Assembly: GCF_002742385.2 (NCBI RefSeq)
Contig: NZ_MJBI02000005.1
Span: 1 to 64,000 of the forward strand
Source: Macrococcoides goetzii
GTDB taxonomy: Bacteria > Bacillota > Bacilli > Staphylococcales > Staphylococcaceae
DNA length: 64,000 bases
Reading direction: 5' to 3'
The position numbers were made by a program, and so were the translations under genes. How positions within the stretch are numbered: position 1 is the stretch's first letter; the number at the start of each line of letters is the position of its first letter. Below the pieces are notes generated by a model. That model was given only the letters and a program-made list of their open reading frames with translations. It did not search any database and was not told the DNA's origin. Shown here piece after piece: positions 55,057 to 63,471 of the stretch.

Positions 55057-55074
55057 TTACCTCCTAAAAAAAAT

Positions 55075-55145
55075 AAAAAAGCACTCCGTTTGCAAAAGCA
55101 AAGGGAGCGCATAAGTTTATACGTTCGTCCTAATTAAAGGAGCCC
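55075..55145 (-). promoter_or_regulatory. pyrG attenuator (G-tract reiteration type)
   Basis: The predicted transcript starts GGGCTCC at 55145. A terminator follows: GCGCTCC with GGAGTGC and TTTTTTA (55075-55110), whose 5' arm carries the pyrimidine tract CTCCCTTT. In B. subtilis low CTP causes extra G addition at the GGGC start, and the poly-G pairs with that tract to prevent termination. All parts are present here. Confidence 0.9.
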
Positions 55146-55152
55146 AAGTAAA

Positions 55153-55181
55153 ATAATAATCATTTTTGAGCAAAATGTCAA
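55153..55181 (-). promoter_or_regulatory. sigma-A promoter of pyrG
   Basis: -35 TTGACA (55176-55181), 17 bp, -10 TATTAT (55153-55158), 7 nt before the GGGC start. Confidence 0.9.
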
Positions 55182-55187
55182 CTAAGA

Positions 55188-55712
55188 TTATAATTCTTCT
55201 TCGTCATCTTCATCTTCGAATTCATCATCTTCGTCATCGAATTCATCCGCTTCAACTACTAAACCTGCTTCTTCTAATTCATCTTCGACTTCTTCGTCTT
55301 CAGTGTCAACATTTTCTTCATCATCTTCACTAACAACTAAGTCTAATTCATCTTCGACTTCATCTTCACCAAGTAAAGCGATCTTAGGTGCATCTTCATC
55401 GTCTTCATCAAGCACGTCAAATTTTTGTACTGTCGGCGCGATTTTTTCTTCGATATCATCTACTGAATACCAGTCACGAAGACCCCACATATATTCACCT
55501 GTTGATAAGAAACGACCATCCGTATTTAAATCTGTGTAGAACTGAACAACACGTGTTTCAATGTCTTCACTCGTATACTCACCTAAAGATTGGAATTCAT
55601 CGATTAAATCATAAAGGTTAACTTCTTTACCTTTTTCAGTTAAATAAATATAAGCTAAATCGATAAAAGAGCTTTCATCTATCATTTCTTTTGTATATTC
55701 AGAGATTTTCAT
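55188..55712 (-). CDS. rpoE: RNA polymerase delta subunit
   Basis: 174 aa. N-terminal HARE-HTH domain (about residues 1-90, [20 protein letters not shown]) and an Asp/Glu-rich disordered tail (about 95-174). It improves RNA polymerase recycling and promoter discrimination. Position before pyrG is conserved. Confidence 0.95.
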   Translation of the reverse strand: MKISEYTKEMIDESSFIDLAYIYLTEKGKEVNLYDLIDEFQSLGEYTSEDIETRVVQFYTDLNTDGRFLSTGEYMWGLRDWYSVDDIEEKIAPTVQKFDVLDEDDEDAPKIALLGEDEVEDELDLVVSEDDEENVDTEDEEVEDELEEAGLVVEADEFDDEDDEFEDEDDEEEL

Positions 55713-55787
55713 TTTCTTCGTCCTTTCAAACTATGCTAGTTTAAGTTCACACTACATCATATCAAGAAAACGACCTCTAAAGCAAGA

Positions 55788-56603
55788 TTAATAACGAATT
55801 AATTTCGTTAAATGATTAGGATGTTCAGCATCCATCGGTACAAAGTTATTATTTAAGTAAACATCTCTTAAGTTTTCCGGAACCTCTACTTCTATCTTGA
55901 TGACCTCTTTAAAATGTTTACGGACAAAAGTCGCAATCTGGCGCAACACATTTTCACGGATAACATCCACATCTTCAGTAATATCCATCGCCTTCAATGT
56001 AGCGATATTTCCTACAACATCTAAATCGATAGTCCCTACTTCTTTATCATCTTTCAACAATTTAATATTGTCACCATCTTGAACCAATCTTAATTTAGAA
56101 ACATAGTTTGCATCTAAGTCTAAATAATAAAGACGCTCCTTACCAATTGGTCCATTCGGATTTGTCGCTAAATGCATAAAGCCAGCACGCTCATATAAAT
56201 TCCATGCCCCCTGATTCTCAGCATCGACCACTAAGAAAAGATGGTCAAAGTTTGGAAATACACTTTGTGCAAACTCAGGGATATTCATCATAATCTCAGT
56301 ACCGTACCCTTGTCCCTGTAATTTATTATTGATTGATAAACTACGTACATATACTGCATTAACCGGTGTATCATATCCTTCATGCTGATAATGTTGATGA
56401 AGCACAAAGAACCCGACAACCTGCTCGTCATGATTAAGCACGACACATGGTCTGCGGTTCGGGTCAAATAATCCTTCGTCCAGAACTTCTAAAGGTAATG
56501 ATGAATATATCTTTTGTCTATCTGTTAATTCAAATGCCTCTAATTGAGGTCTATAATCCTCTTTATATTGTACAATCTTAATTTGCGATCCTATAAATTC
56601 CAT
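55788..56603 (-). CDS. GNAT-family N-acetyltransferase
   Basis: 271 aa. A GNAT fold covers about residues 10-160 with the acetyl-CoA motif SINNKLQGQGYGTEIM and the later ENQGAWNLYERAGF. A C-terminal extension (about 165-271) has no clear family. The ATG at 56603 follows GGAGGCAACATT. Divergent from coaW. Substrate unknown. Confidence 0.85.
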   Translation of the reverse strand: MEFIGSQIKIVQYKEDYRPQLEAFELTDRQKIYSSLPLEVLDEGLFDPNRRPCVVLNHDEQVVGFFVLHQHYQHEGYDTPVNAVYVRSLSINNKLQGQGYGTEIMMNIPEFAQSVFPNFDHLFLVVDAENQGAWNLYERAGFMHLATNPNGPIGKERLYYLDLDANYVSKLRLVQDGDNIKLLKDDKEVGTIDLDVVGNIATLKAMDITEDVDVIRENVLRQIATFVRKHFKEVIKIEVEVPENLRDVYLNNNFVPMDAEHPNHLTKLIRY

Positions 56604-56760
56604 AATGTTGCCTCCGTCTTGGATGAATTTAATCATTTCTCAATATATATACCCATTTCATCTCAAAATTATCACAAAATTTAAACAAAACAATGAAACC
56701 CCACAAACTACGTTTCAATATAGTATAATGACAAAAACAAATGATAAATGAGGTATTGAT

Positions 56761-57573
56761 ATGAAAATTGGTATTGACGCTGGTGGCACTTTAATTAAAA
56801 TTGCTATTTTAGAAAACGACAAATTCACCTTCAGAAAACAGCTGAGCACTGAAATTGAGGAAGTAGCTGAATGGTTAAAGACCGTACCAGATGCACAAGT
56901 TGCTTTAACGGGTGGGAAAGCGACGTATCTTCAAAGTTTAATCCCACAAAATGCTTTTCAATCGATTGAATTTGATGCAACATTCCGTGGCATCCAGTCA
57001 TTCCTTACAGAAATGAACCTTGATATTTCTAAGTTTGTGTTTAGTAACGTCGGTACAGGAACATCTATCCATTTTGTAGATAACGACAAACAAATTCGTG
57101 CAGGCGGAACAGGCGCAGGTGGTGGTATGATGATGGGACTTTCATACTTACTGACTGGAAAAGAAGATTTCGATGAGATTGTTACGATAGCTAAAGAAGG
57201 CAATCGCGACATCATCGATTTAAAAGTTAAACATATCTACAAAGGAGATAAATCACCGATACCTGGTGAACTGACTGCAGCGAACTTTGGTAACGTACTC
57301 CATAACAAAGATACTGAAAACTTTACCGATGCTGATAAAATTGCTTCAGTATTAGGTATCGTCGGTGAAACCGTAACAACCGTATCCATTCATGCAGCCC
57401 GTGAGTTTGGTGCTGAATATGTCGTCTATATCGGCTCAAGTTTCTTAAACAATACGTTACTGCGTGATATCGTAATGAACTATACAGTATTGCGCAACTT
57501 TAAACCGTATTTCATCGAAAACGGTGAATATTCAGGTGCAGTTGGAACATTGAGATTAATGGATGAGCAATAA
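56761..57573 (+). CDS. coaW: type II pantothenate kinase
   Basis: 270-aa staphylococcal-type kinase starting CoA synthesis. ATP-binding motifs are DAGGTLIKIA and SNVGTGTSIH; AGGTGAGGGMMMG follows. The type II enzyme is feedback-insensitive to CoA and typical of staphylococci, supporting the family assignment. Confidence 0.95.
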   Translation: MKIGIDAGGTLIKIAILENDKFTFRKQLSTEIEEVAEWLKTVPDAQVALTGGKATYLQSLIPQNAFQSIEFDATFRGIQSFLTEMNLDISKFVFSNVGTGTSIHFVDNDKQIRAGGTGAGGGMMMGLSYLLTGKEDFDEIVTIAKEGNRDIIDLKVKHIYKGDKSPIPGELTAANFGNVLHNKDTENFTDADKIASVLGIVGETVTTVSIHAAREFGAEYVVYIGSSFLNNTLLRDIVMNYTVLRNFKPYFIENGEYSGAVGTLRLMDEQ

Positions 57574-57610
57574 AAAAACGCTGCGTTACTCGTGTGAGTA
57601 ACGCAGCGTT
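57571..57610 (-). terminator. terminator of the SAM-riboswitch operon
   Basis: Perfect 15-bp stem (57577-57591 with 57596-57610), loop GTGT, and a T7 run on the minus strand. It overlaps the coaW stop codon. The plus side lacks a U-run, so it serves the minus-strand operon. Confidence 0.9.
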
Positions 57611-57612
57611 CT

Positions 57613-57672
57613 GCTTTGCAGACGACCTTATTTGACGGCGTCTTCAAAGCAGACGCTTTGCTGACGACCTTA
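57613..57672. repeat. 18-bp direct repeat pair
   Basis: GCTTTGCAGACGACCTTA at 57613-57630 and GCTTTGCTGACGACCTTA at 57655-57672, one mismatch, 42 bp apart. Small hairpins (GCGTCT/AGACGC) lie between. The second copy carries the stop codon of the 35-aa ORF. Confidence 0.75.
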
Positions 57673-57777
57673 TTTTTTCCCAATTACTTTAACCAGACTA
57701 AACAAAAACGGAATTAAAGTCGCACTAATAATTGTCGTTGCTACTGCAATACCTGTAGCACTATTTTTCTTACTCAA
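57670..57777 (-). CDS. 35-aa small membrane protein in the SAM operon
   Basis: ORF from TTG: MSKKNSATGIAVATTIIS then ATLIPFLFSLVKVIGKK. AAGGGGTG lies 6 nt before the TTG. One hydrophobic helix covers about residues 8-30 between basic ends. It starts 5 nt after the ATP-grasp stop. Family not recognised. Confidence 0.6.
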   Translation of the reverse strand: MSKKNSATGIAVATTIISATLIPFLFSLVKVIGKK

Positions 57778-57782
57778 ATGAA

Positions 57783-58961
57783 TCACCCCTTTAGTCGTGC
57801 TTCAAAAGCTTTCACTCGTGATTCGATTACATCTTCATCTCCATGCCAGATACAGATAAAGCGTGATGGGAATGCATCTTTCTCTTTATAATCTCCATCA
57901 TAGTATGCCAGCGGGAATAAGTATCCTGCTTTCACTTCATCCAATATGACATCGAAGAATTTCGCGTTATCTCCATCGCTATAATAAGCAAGAAATTTCT
58001 TATAATCTCCAGTTAACACGCTATCTAATAACAACAGCGAACTTGAACCGTTCTGTCTGAAGTTAAGATCAATTGCATAAATGGCTCCTTCTTTATCCAC
58101 AAGCAAATCAAAGCCGGCAATACCAACATATCCTGCTTCTACACCATTTTGCATAATTTCTAATCCTGCATCGATGACATCCTGCGGGATATTATGATCT
58201 ATAATATTCCCACGATATTTACCGTACTTTTCAGTGATCTGCTGACTTGAACCAATAAACTTAATACCCAGTTCTTCGCTATATGCATACTGTACACAAT
58301 AATTATGTACCGGCTCAATAAACTGTTCAATAATCATCTGTTCTGTACCTTCTGCTTCTCGCACGCGTTTAATACTACGCTCAACATCTTCCTGCGTATA
58401 GCACAGCATAACGCCATATCCACCGGCAGTCGGATGTTCATCTCCTGGTTTAATCACGAAAGGCAGTGACCACTTACGAACAGTATCTTCAAAGTCTTCA
58501 ATCGCCACAACATCACGTTTCGGCAGGAATTTACCCTTCGTCCATTTATCCAGTATCGATTTATTGTTAAGCGCTAAAAATTTATCACGCGGTACGACAT
58601 ATTTATCGCCTGGTACTAATTCCTCTTCATGGGTATACTGAAAGAATATCTTTTCTCCATCTGCAACTGCATCGCGTAACACCTGCTCATATGATTCACG
58701 TGTATTATACACTCTGAAACCATTCGGCATATCAAATCCAACTGCATTAAACAATGCTTCAGTTTTATCTGTCACGGTCGCTTCGTGTACAACGACCGGC
58801 ATCTCGGCGATTAACAGTTCACGTGCGCTCAGTAAATTTGATTGATGTTCTTCCGGCTGTAGCCATGGATTAAAAGTATAGGATGGACGTGATGAATACA
58901 TCACTTTCTCTCCATATAAATCTTTCATAACTAATGGTAAGTTGATTGGTTTAGTCCCCAT
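57783..58961 (-). CDS. ATP-grasp domain protein (carboxylate-amine ligase-like)
   Basis: 392 aa with an ATP-grasp core (LPFVIKPGDEHPTAGGYGVM, EQMIIEQFIEP, AIDLNFRQNGSS). Such enzymes join a carboxylate to an amine through acyl phosphate. The ATG follows AAAGGAGAACATTT and overlaps the amidohydrolase gene by 11 bp. Co-control by SAM suggests a methionine or sulfur-linked substrate; that is inference. Confidence 0.8.
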   Translation of the reverse strand: MGTKPINLPLVMKDLYGEKVMYSSRPSYTFNPWLQPEEHQSNLLSARELLIAEMPVVVHEATVTDKTEALFNAVGFDMPNGFRVYNTRESYEQVLRDAVADGEKIFFQYTHEEELVPGDKYVVPRDKFLALNNKSILDKWTKGKFLPKRDVVAIEDFEDTVRKWSLPFVIKPGDEHPTAGGYGVMLCYTQEDVERSIKRVREAEGTEQMIIEQFIEPVHNYCVQYAYSEELGIKFIGSSQQITEKYGKYRGNIIDHNIPQDVIDAGLEIMQNGVEAGYVGIAGFDLLVDKEGAIYAIDLNFRQNGSSSLLLLDSVLTGDYKKFLAYYSDGDNAKFFDVILDEVKAGYLFPLAYYDGDYKEKDAFPSRFICIWHGDEDVIESRVKAFEARLKG

Positions 58962-60135
58962 AAATGTTCTCCTTTAATGTTTCATGTAAATGTTTAATGC
59001 GTTGTAGTTCTTCAGGTTTCTCGATTAACTCGATTGCCATCGTTGCCATTATTTTAGCACCTTGTAATAAGGCATGGTCTCCGTGTGCGCTCTTCGCTGC
59101 TTCACGAAATTCTACCGTGTGTCCAACAAGCGTTGATGGTCCCATCTTAATATGTGGGTGAATCGTCGGTATGATGTGACTCACATTCCCCGTATCCGTT
59201 GAACCGAAACCAAAATCATCATGCAGAATCGGCTCATTATGCATAATAGCATGTTTCTCAAATAAATCATCTAAAAATGTATTTCTGATGAATTCATTAA
59301 CACCATTTTGAATGTGATTGAGCTGATATTCTGCCCCTGCTGTAATCGCCGCACCTTGTGCTACACGATCAACTTTACCGGTTAATACATCTAAATCTTT
59401 TCTGCTGATTGCTCGCGTATAAAATCTCGCTTTCGTATAATCCGGAATAATATTTGCTGACTTACCACCATCTAAAATCACACCATGCACTTTATCCGTC
59501 TTCTTAATATGCTGACGCAATTGGCCGATTCCATTAAAGAAACTGATCATCGCATCAAGCGCATTAATACCATTATGCGCATTCTCAGAAGCATGCGCAG
59601 TCTTGCCAAAAAACTCCACTTCAAACACGTCTACTGCAAGTGTTGGCACGGTTCTAAACGATTCATGCCCCGGATGAATCATCAATGCTACATCACTATC
59701 ATTAAATAATCCTGCTTTAACGTATGATGCTTTCGCACTACCGTTTACACCGCCTTCTTCAGCTGGTGTCCCAAATACCTGAATAACACCGCCTAAATCA
59801 TCAATCACTTCTTTTAAAGCAATTGCTGATAATACACTAGATGTGCCGATAATGTTATGACCACATGCATGTCCTAAACCTGGCAATGCATCATATTCTG
59901 CTAGATAAGCGATAGTAGGTCCTGCTTTCTCACTTTCATACGTTGCGATAAATCCTGTTTCATGTCCAGCAATATCACGTTCTATACTAAAACCTGCATC
60001 TTTTAATGTCTTGCTCAGTAAATTAGAGGCAAAGTATTCTTCATTGCCTAGTTCAGGTCGTGCGTGAATTTCATGACTGATGCGCAAAAATTTATCTCTA
60101 TGTTCATCTATATATTGCAATACTTTGTTATTCAT
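58951..60135 (-). CDS. M20-family amidohydrolase
   Basis: 394 aa, HipO/AbgB-type metallopeptidase. Metal ligands are in LPGLGHACGHN and EEGGVNG, with a dimerisation domain in the middle (FEVEFFGKTAHASENAHNGI). The ATG at 60135 follows GGAGGAGATAATAAT. First gene behind the SAM-I riboswitch; it may release an amino acid from an N-acyl or amide compound. Confidence 0.85.
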   Translation of the reverse strand: MNNKVLQYIDEHRDKFLRISHEIHARPELGNEEYFASNLLSKTLKDAGFSIERDIAGHETGFIATYESEKAGPTIAYLAEYDALPGLGHACGHNIIGTSSVLSAIALKEVIDDLGGVIQVFGTPAEEGGVNGSAKASYVKAGLFNDSDVALMIHPGHESFRTVPTLAVDVFEVEFFGKTAHASENAHNGINALDAMISFFNGIGQLRQHIKKTDKVHGVILDGGKSANIIPDYTKARFYTRAISRKDLDVLTGKVDRVAQGAAITAGAEYQLNHIQNGVNEFIRNTFLDDLFEKHAIMHNEPILHDDFGFGSTDTGNVSHIIPTIHPHIKMGPSTLVGHTVEFREAAKSAHGDHALLQGAKIMATMAIELIEKPEELQRIKHLHETLKENIYGD

Positions 60136-60157
60136 ATTATTATCTCCTCCGTACTTA

Positions 60158-60189
60158 TAAAAAAAAGACATTCCCAGATAGGAATGTCT
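60158..60189 (-). terminator. SAM riboswitch terminator
   Basis: Minus-strand AGACATTCC with GGAATGTCT around TATCT, then TTTTTTT. Confidence 0.93.
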
Positions 60190-60194
60190 ACACG

Positions 60195-60291
60195 TTCTTA
60201 TCTGCCAGCTTACGCTGTAGGAATTAGCACCTTACATTACTGCAGGTTGCTGGATGTCATCGGGCCCTTCCCTCGATCCGTCTTGATAAGT
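60195..60291 (-). promoter_or_regulatory. SAM-I riboswitch (S box)
   Basis: Conserved parts are present in order: CTTATCAAGA (P1), GGAGGG-like GAGGGAAGGGCCCGATGA, CAGCAACC, AAGGTGCTAATTCC and the closing AGATAAG. With SAM bound the terminator forms and the operon is off. Confidence 0.97.
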
Positions 60292-60308
60292 TATTGAATT
60301 TAATACTA

Positions 60309-60337
60309 ACTATATAGTTATCTATAAATTCTGTCAA
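60309..60337 (-). promoter_or_regulatory. sigma-A promoter of the SAM operon
   Basis: -35 TTGACA (60332-60337), 17 bp, -10 TATAGT (60309-60314), about 18 bp before the aptamer. Confidence 0.85.
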
Positions 60338-60346
60338 ATATCAAAA

Positions 60347-61984
60347 TTAATATGTCGGTAAAGTAATTAAGAATTTCGTGCCGGCCACTGAACTTACAAC
60401 GTCTATCGTGCCATCATGCAGTTCAACGATTTCTTTTGCCACAGATAATCCCAAACCACTGCCATTATGATGTTCATTCGTTCTATTTCCACGATAGAAC
60501 TGTTCAAAGATATGCGTCAGATCTTCCTGCGGTATACCTTGTCCGTTATCCGAAATTTCTATGATTGCGTTACTTCCACTCGTGTACGTACTTATCCATA
60601 CTTCAACATTAACGTTATGCGTAAAACTATTCGACACAATATTCGTCAGTACACGATCCATGCGTGACGTATCAATATGAATCGTCGCATCTTCTTTATG
60701 GACGTAGCTTAACCCTTTATTGCCATATTGAGAGACAAATGCATCAATATACGTTCGTAAACACGTTTCTTCTGTATGGAACTGAATGCCATCACTTTTC
60801 AGTTGATAGACCATATTCAAATCTTTCAGCAGCTGATCGATATATAATGCTTTATCTTCAATAATGCTGATAAACTTCTTCTGTTCATCCGGTTCAAGCG
60901 GCATTCCACTGTTAAGTATTTTTGCGTAACCATAAATTGAACTCAGCGGTGTTTTTAGATCATGTGTAATACCACGTACCCAGTTTTCACGCTGAATATT
61001 CATGTTACTTTGGTAATTTTTATCATCTGATAACTTTCCAGTAAGCTTCGCTATCGCTCCGTCGATTGGACTATACATACGATATTTACGGCGCAATCGG
61101 CCATTTTTATATATTTTTTCATTATTTAATACGGAATAGTCACCTTTAGCCAGTTGCTCTACCCATGTTGAAAAATGTCTTAATGGTTGTGCTAAACGGT
61201 TACCTAAAAAGAATGATAACAGTAAAATAGCGGCTAATACAACAAGATTCATCCATGCATACCAAATTAAAAAGTTTTTCATAACATTCATAAAATCTTT
61301 ATCATAAATATAGCTGTTTTCTGCAAATATTGCTTTCGTATCAGCGGGATGTGGATTTTTCTGAACAACATAATAATTTTTATTATCTTTAAAATATGAA
61401 ACAAAGAAATATTTTTGATAATTGTCGTTATTCTTATGCTTGAACAGCGTATTATTCACGACATCTTCATCAAACGCTCCAGAAATTTTAGTTAAACCTT
61501 TGCGCTCAACGACAAATAATGCGAGATTGTGTTCGTCCAGATAATTTTGTGCGTCTTTTTCATTTCTCTCTAGTTTACGTCTCGCTTCACTTAATATCGT
61601 ATTCTGCAGATAGATGACCTGCTGTCCTTTTGGCATCTCCCAAGTCGTAAATTCTTCAGCACGATATGTATTTAACGGGCGCAACTTAAAGCCTTTTTCT
61701 GATGAATAAATCACTTCATCATCTTTATTCTTTACTACAAGTACTCCGTCATGTCGCTTAACATAATTAACCATCTCTTTAATCGGTTTAACTTTATCCC
61801 CATCAAACTTAAAGTATTCACTGATAGAAAATGAATCTACACGCTGCATATCTTCTTCAAAGAAGCTTTGCTCACTCGTAAACAGGAAATAGACAAAGAA
61901 AGCACAAATAATGAATGTCACCGAAAAATAAAAAATCAGAAAATAACGGATAAAGCGAATCATAAATTTTTTGCTGATGCTCAT
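60347..61984 (-). CDS. sensor histidine kinase
   Basis: 545 aa. Membrane helices near residues 12-36 and 237-260 enclose an extracytoplasmic domain of about 200 aa that I do not recognise. A HAMP region follows, then HisKA with His341 in GITHDLKTPLSS, the N box (NIVSNSFTHN), DNGQGI and GSGLGLSV. The ATG overlaps the response regulator end by 4 bp. The signal is unknown. Confidence 0.9.
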   Translation of the reverse strand: MSISKKFMIRFIRYFLIFYFSVTFIICAFFVYFLFTSEQSFFEEDMQRVDSFSISEYFKFDGDKVKPIKEMVNYVKRHDGVLVVKNKDDEVIYSSEKGFKLRPLNTYRAEEFTTWEMPKGQQVIYLQNTILSEARRKLERNEKDAQNYLDEHNLALFVVERKGLTKISGAFDEDVVNNTLFKHKNNDNYQKYFFVSYFKDNKNYYVVQKNPHPADTKAIFAENSYIYDKDFMNVMKNFLIWYAWMNLVVLAAILLLSFFLGNRLAQPLRHFSTWVEQLAKGDYSVLNNEKIYKNGRLRRKYRMYSPIDGAIAKLTGKLSDDKNYQSNMNIQRENWVRGITHDLKTPLSSIYGYAKILNSGMPLEPDEQKKFISIIEDKALYIDQLLKDLNMVYQLKSDGIQFHTEETCLRTYIDAFVSQYGNKGLSYVHKEDATIHIDTSRMDRVLTNIVSNSFTHNVNVEVWISTYTSGSNAIIEISDNGQGIPQEDLTHIFEQFYRGNRTNEHHNGSGLGLSVAKEIVELHDGTIDVVSSVAGTKFLITLPTY

Positions 61985-62655
61985 CTATCCTCACCTGATT
62001 TTAAAATATAGCCGATACCACGTGACGTTAATAATAATTTCGGTTTACTCGGCTCAACTTCGAGCTTTTCTCTTAACTTTCTGATATGCACCATTACGGT
62101 ATTATCATCAACAAACTGATTTTCCCACACCGCTTCATAAATCTGCTCTTTCGTACAGATTTCATCCTGATGTTCATATAGGTATTGCATCAATAAATAT
62201 TGTTTTCCTGAAAGTAGATATTTCTTATCTCTTACAGTTAATTCTGCATTACGTTCATCAAATGAATATAACACCTTTTCTTTTTTACCGGACTTCATGT
62301 AACGCTCAACATTGACTTTTACTCTCACTGCAAGCTCCATCGGATTAAATGGCTTTGTAATATAATCATCTGCTCCATTTTGAAAGCCTTTAATCTTATC
62401 TCTATCCTGCGTATTGGCTGACACATAAAGAATCGGCGCATCGGTCATTTCTCGTATTTCATTGCCAAGATCATAACCTGACCCATCTCCAAGATTTATA
62501 TCTAGTAGATACGTATCATAATGCGCACTAATCATCGACTTCGCCTGTGCAAATGTAGAAGCAATATCAACTTTTTCGAATCCTTCACGCACGAGAATAA
62601 ACTTTATAAGTTCAGCAATCTCAAGTTCATCTTCTACGATTAATATTGACGGCAT
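61981..62655 (-). CDS. OmpR-family response regulator
   Basis: 224 aa. Receiver (about residues 1-115, acceptor Asp52 in LLDINLGDGSG, Lys in YITKPFNP) and winged-helix output (about 130-220, DDNTVMVHIRKLREKLE). Partner of the kinase behind it. Targets unknown. Confidence 0.92.
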   Translation of the reverse strand: MPSILIVEDELEIAELIKFILVREGFEKVDIASTFAQAKSMISAHYDTYLLDINLGDGSGYDLGNEIREMTDAPILYVSANTQDRDKIKGFQNGADDYITKPFNPMELAVRVKVNVERYMKSGKKEKVLYSFDERNAELTVRDKKYLLSGKQYLLMQYLYEHQDEICTKEQIYEAVWENQFVDDNTVMVHIRKLREKLEVEPSKPKLLLTSRGIGYILKSGEDR

Positions 62656-62737
62656 ATTTTCGACTCCTTTAAAAGATGCATTTATTTAGTAATAATAACA
62701 AAATTTCCACTATTTTTGTATTATTCTTTAAAATGAT

Positions 62738-62771
62738 AAAAAAATAAGACTGAAGTAATTACTTCAATCTT
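62738..62771 (-). terminator. terminator after the GrpB-family gene
   Basis: Minus-strand AAGATTGAAGTA with TACTTCAGTCTT (one mismatch), then ATTTTTTT. Confidence 0.85.
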
Positions 62772-62775
62772 AGAC

Positions 62776-63318
62776 TTAAATTATTGAAACATCTTCATGA
62801 GATGTTCTATCACTATACCAGTCCACTGCTTTTACCGTCATCACAGTTACAAAGATCAGTTTAGACTGTTCATACGTCTGCACATCAAATGGATACATTT
62901 TAGCGAGTTCTCTTTTCACACTATTATAGCGTTCCATCTCGCTCGGATAATATTTCAAATAACTGGTAAACGCAGTCATTTCAATAATCTTTTCGTGACC
63001 TACAGGAAAAATATAGAGTTGATGCGTTCTGTCACCTGAAATGCGCTTCACATATTGCAGACTATCTTTAAATTCCGGTGTGATGCTTTCATAACCTAAA
63101 TTGATTAAAGCCATATGCTGTGTTTCAAAGAGCTGCAAACTTTTAGTGACAATCATCATATCAATAATTGGTTTAGCCGACATACCAGGGACTGCTGTTG
63201 AACCGATATGCAATATATTATCGGCGTGCTCTTTAATACTATTTTTTAATTTTCTGCTTTCATCTAAAAACAAATGCTGCCAAATACTATCATATGATAA
63301 AACAACAATCCTCTTCAT
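62776..63318 (-). CDS. GrpB-family nucleotidyltransferase-like protein
   Basis: 180 aa. It shows the UPF0157/GrpB signature HIGSTAVPGMSAKPIIDMMI, a nucleotidyltransferase-like fold. Some relatives are linked to CoA metabolism, but function is uncertain. The ATG at 63318 (MKRIVVLSYD) is chosen on homology; upstream frame extension has no ribosome-binding site. Confidence 0.82.
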   Translation of the reverse strand: MKRIVVLSYDSIWQHLFLDESRKLKNSIKEHADNILHIGSTAVPGMSAKPIIDMMIVTKSLQLFETQHMALINLGYESITPEFKDSLQYVKRISGDRTHQLYIFPVGHEKIIEMTAFTSYLKYYPSEMERYNSVKRELAKMYPFDVQTYEQSKLIFVTVMTVKAVDWYSDRTSHEDVSII

Positions 63319-63362
63319 ATGCCACCAACTTTCAAATTTTGTAATAAAACTATTATATCTTA

Positions 63363-63380
63363 TTGTGACCATGTTCACAA
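63363..63380. promoter_or_regulatory. Rex-like box
   Basis: TTGTGAC-CATG-TTCACAA, against the Rex consensus TTGTGAA-W4-TTCACAA: one arm mismatch and a GC-containing centre. It lies between the GrpB-type gene and the YrrT-like gene, just before the -35 of the latter. Confidence 0.35.
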
Positions 63381-63389
63381 ACTATTTCG

Positions 63390-63418
63390 TTGTTTTCTAC
63401 TTTATGTCATGTTATTAT
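63390..63418 (+). promoter_or_regulatory. promoter of the YrrT-like gene
   Basis: -35 TTGTTT (63390-63395), 17 bp, -10 TATTAT (63413-63418). Confidence 0.55.
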
Positions 63419-63471
63419 TAATTCCGAGTTAACCGATAAGATTACTTAAAGTATAGGAGCGGAAAATAATA

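Noticed and set aside
57571-57610. Terminator of coaW
   Set aside because: The perfect hairpin has its T-run only on the minus strand and overlaps the coaW stop codon, so it belongs to the opposing operon.
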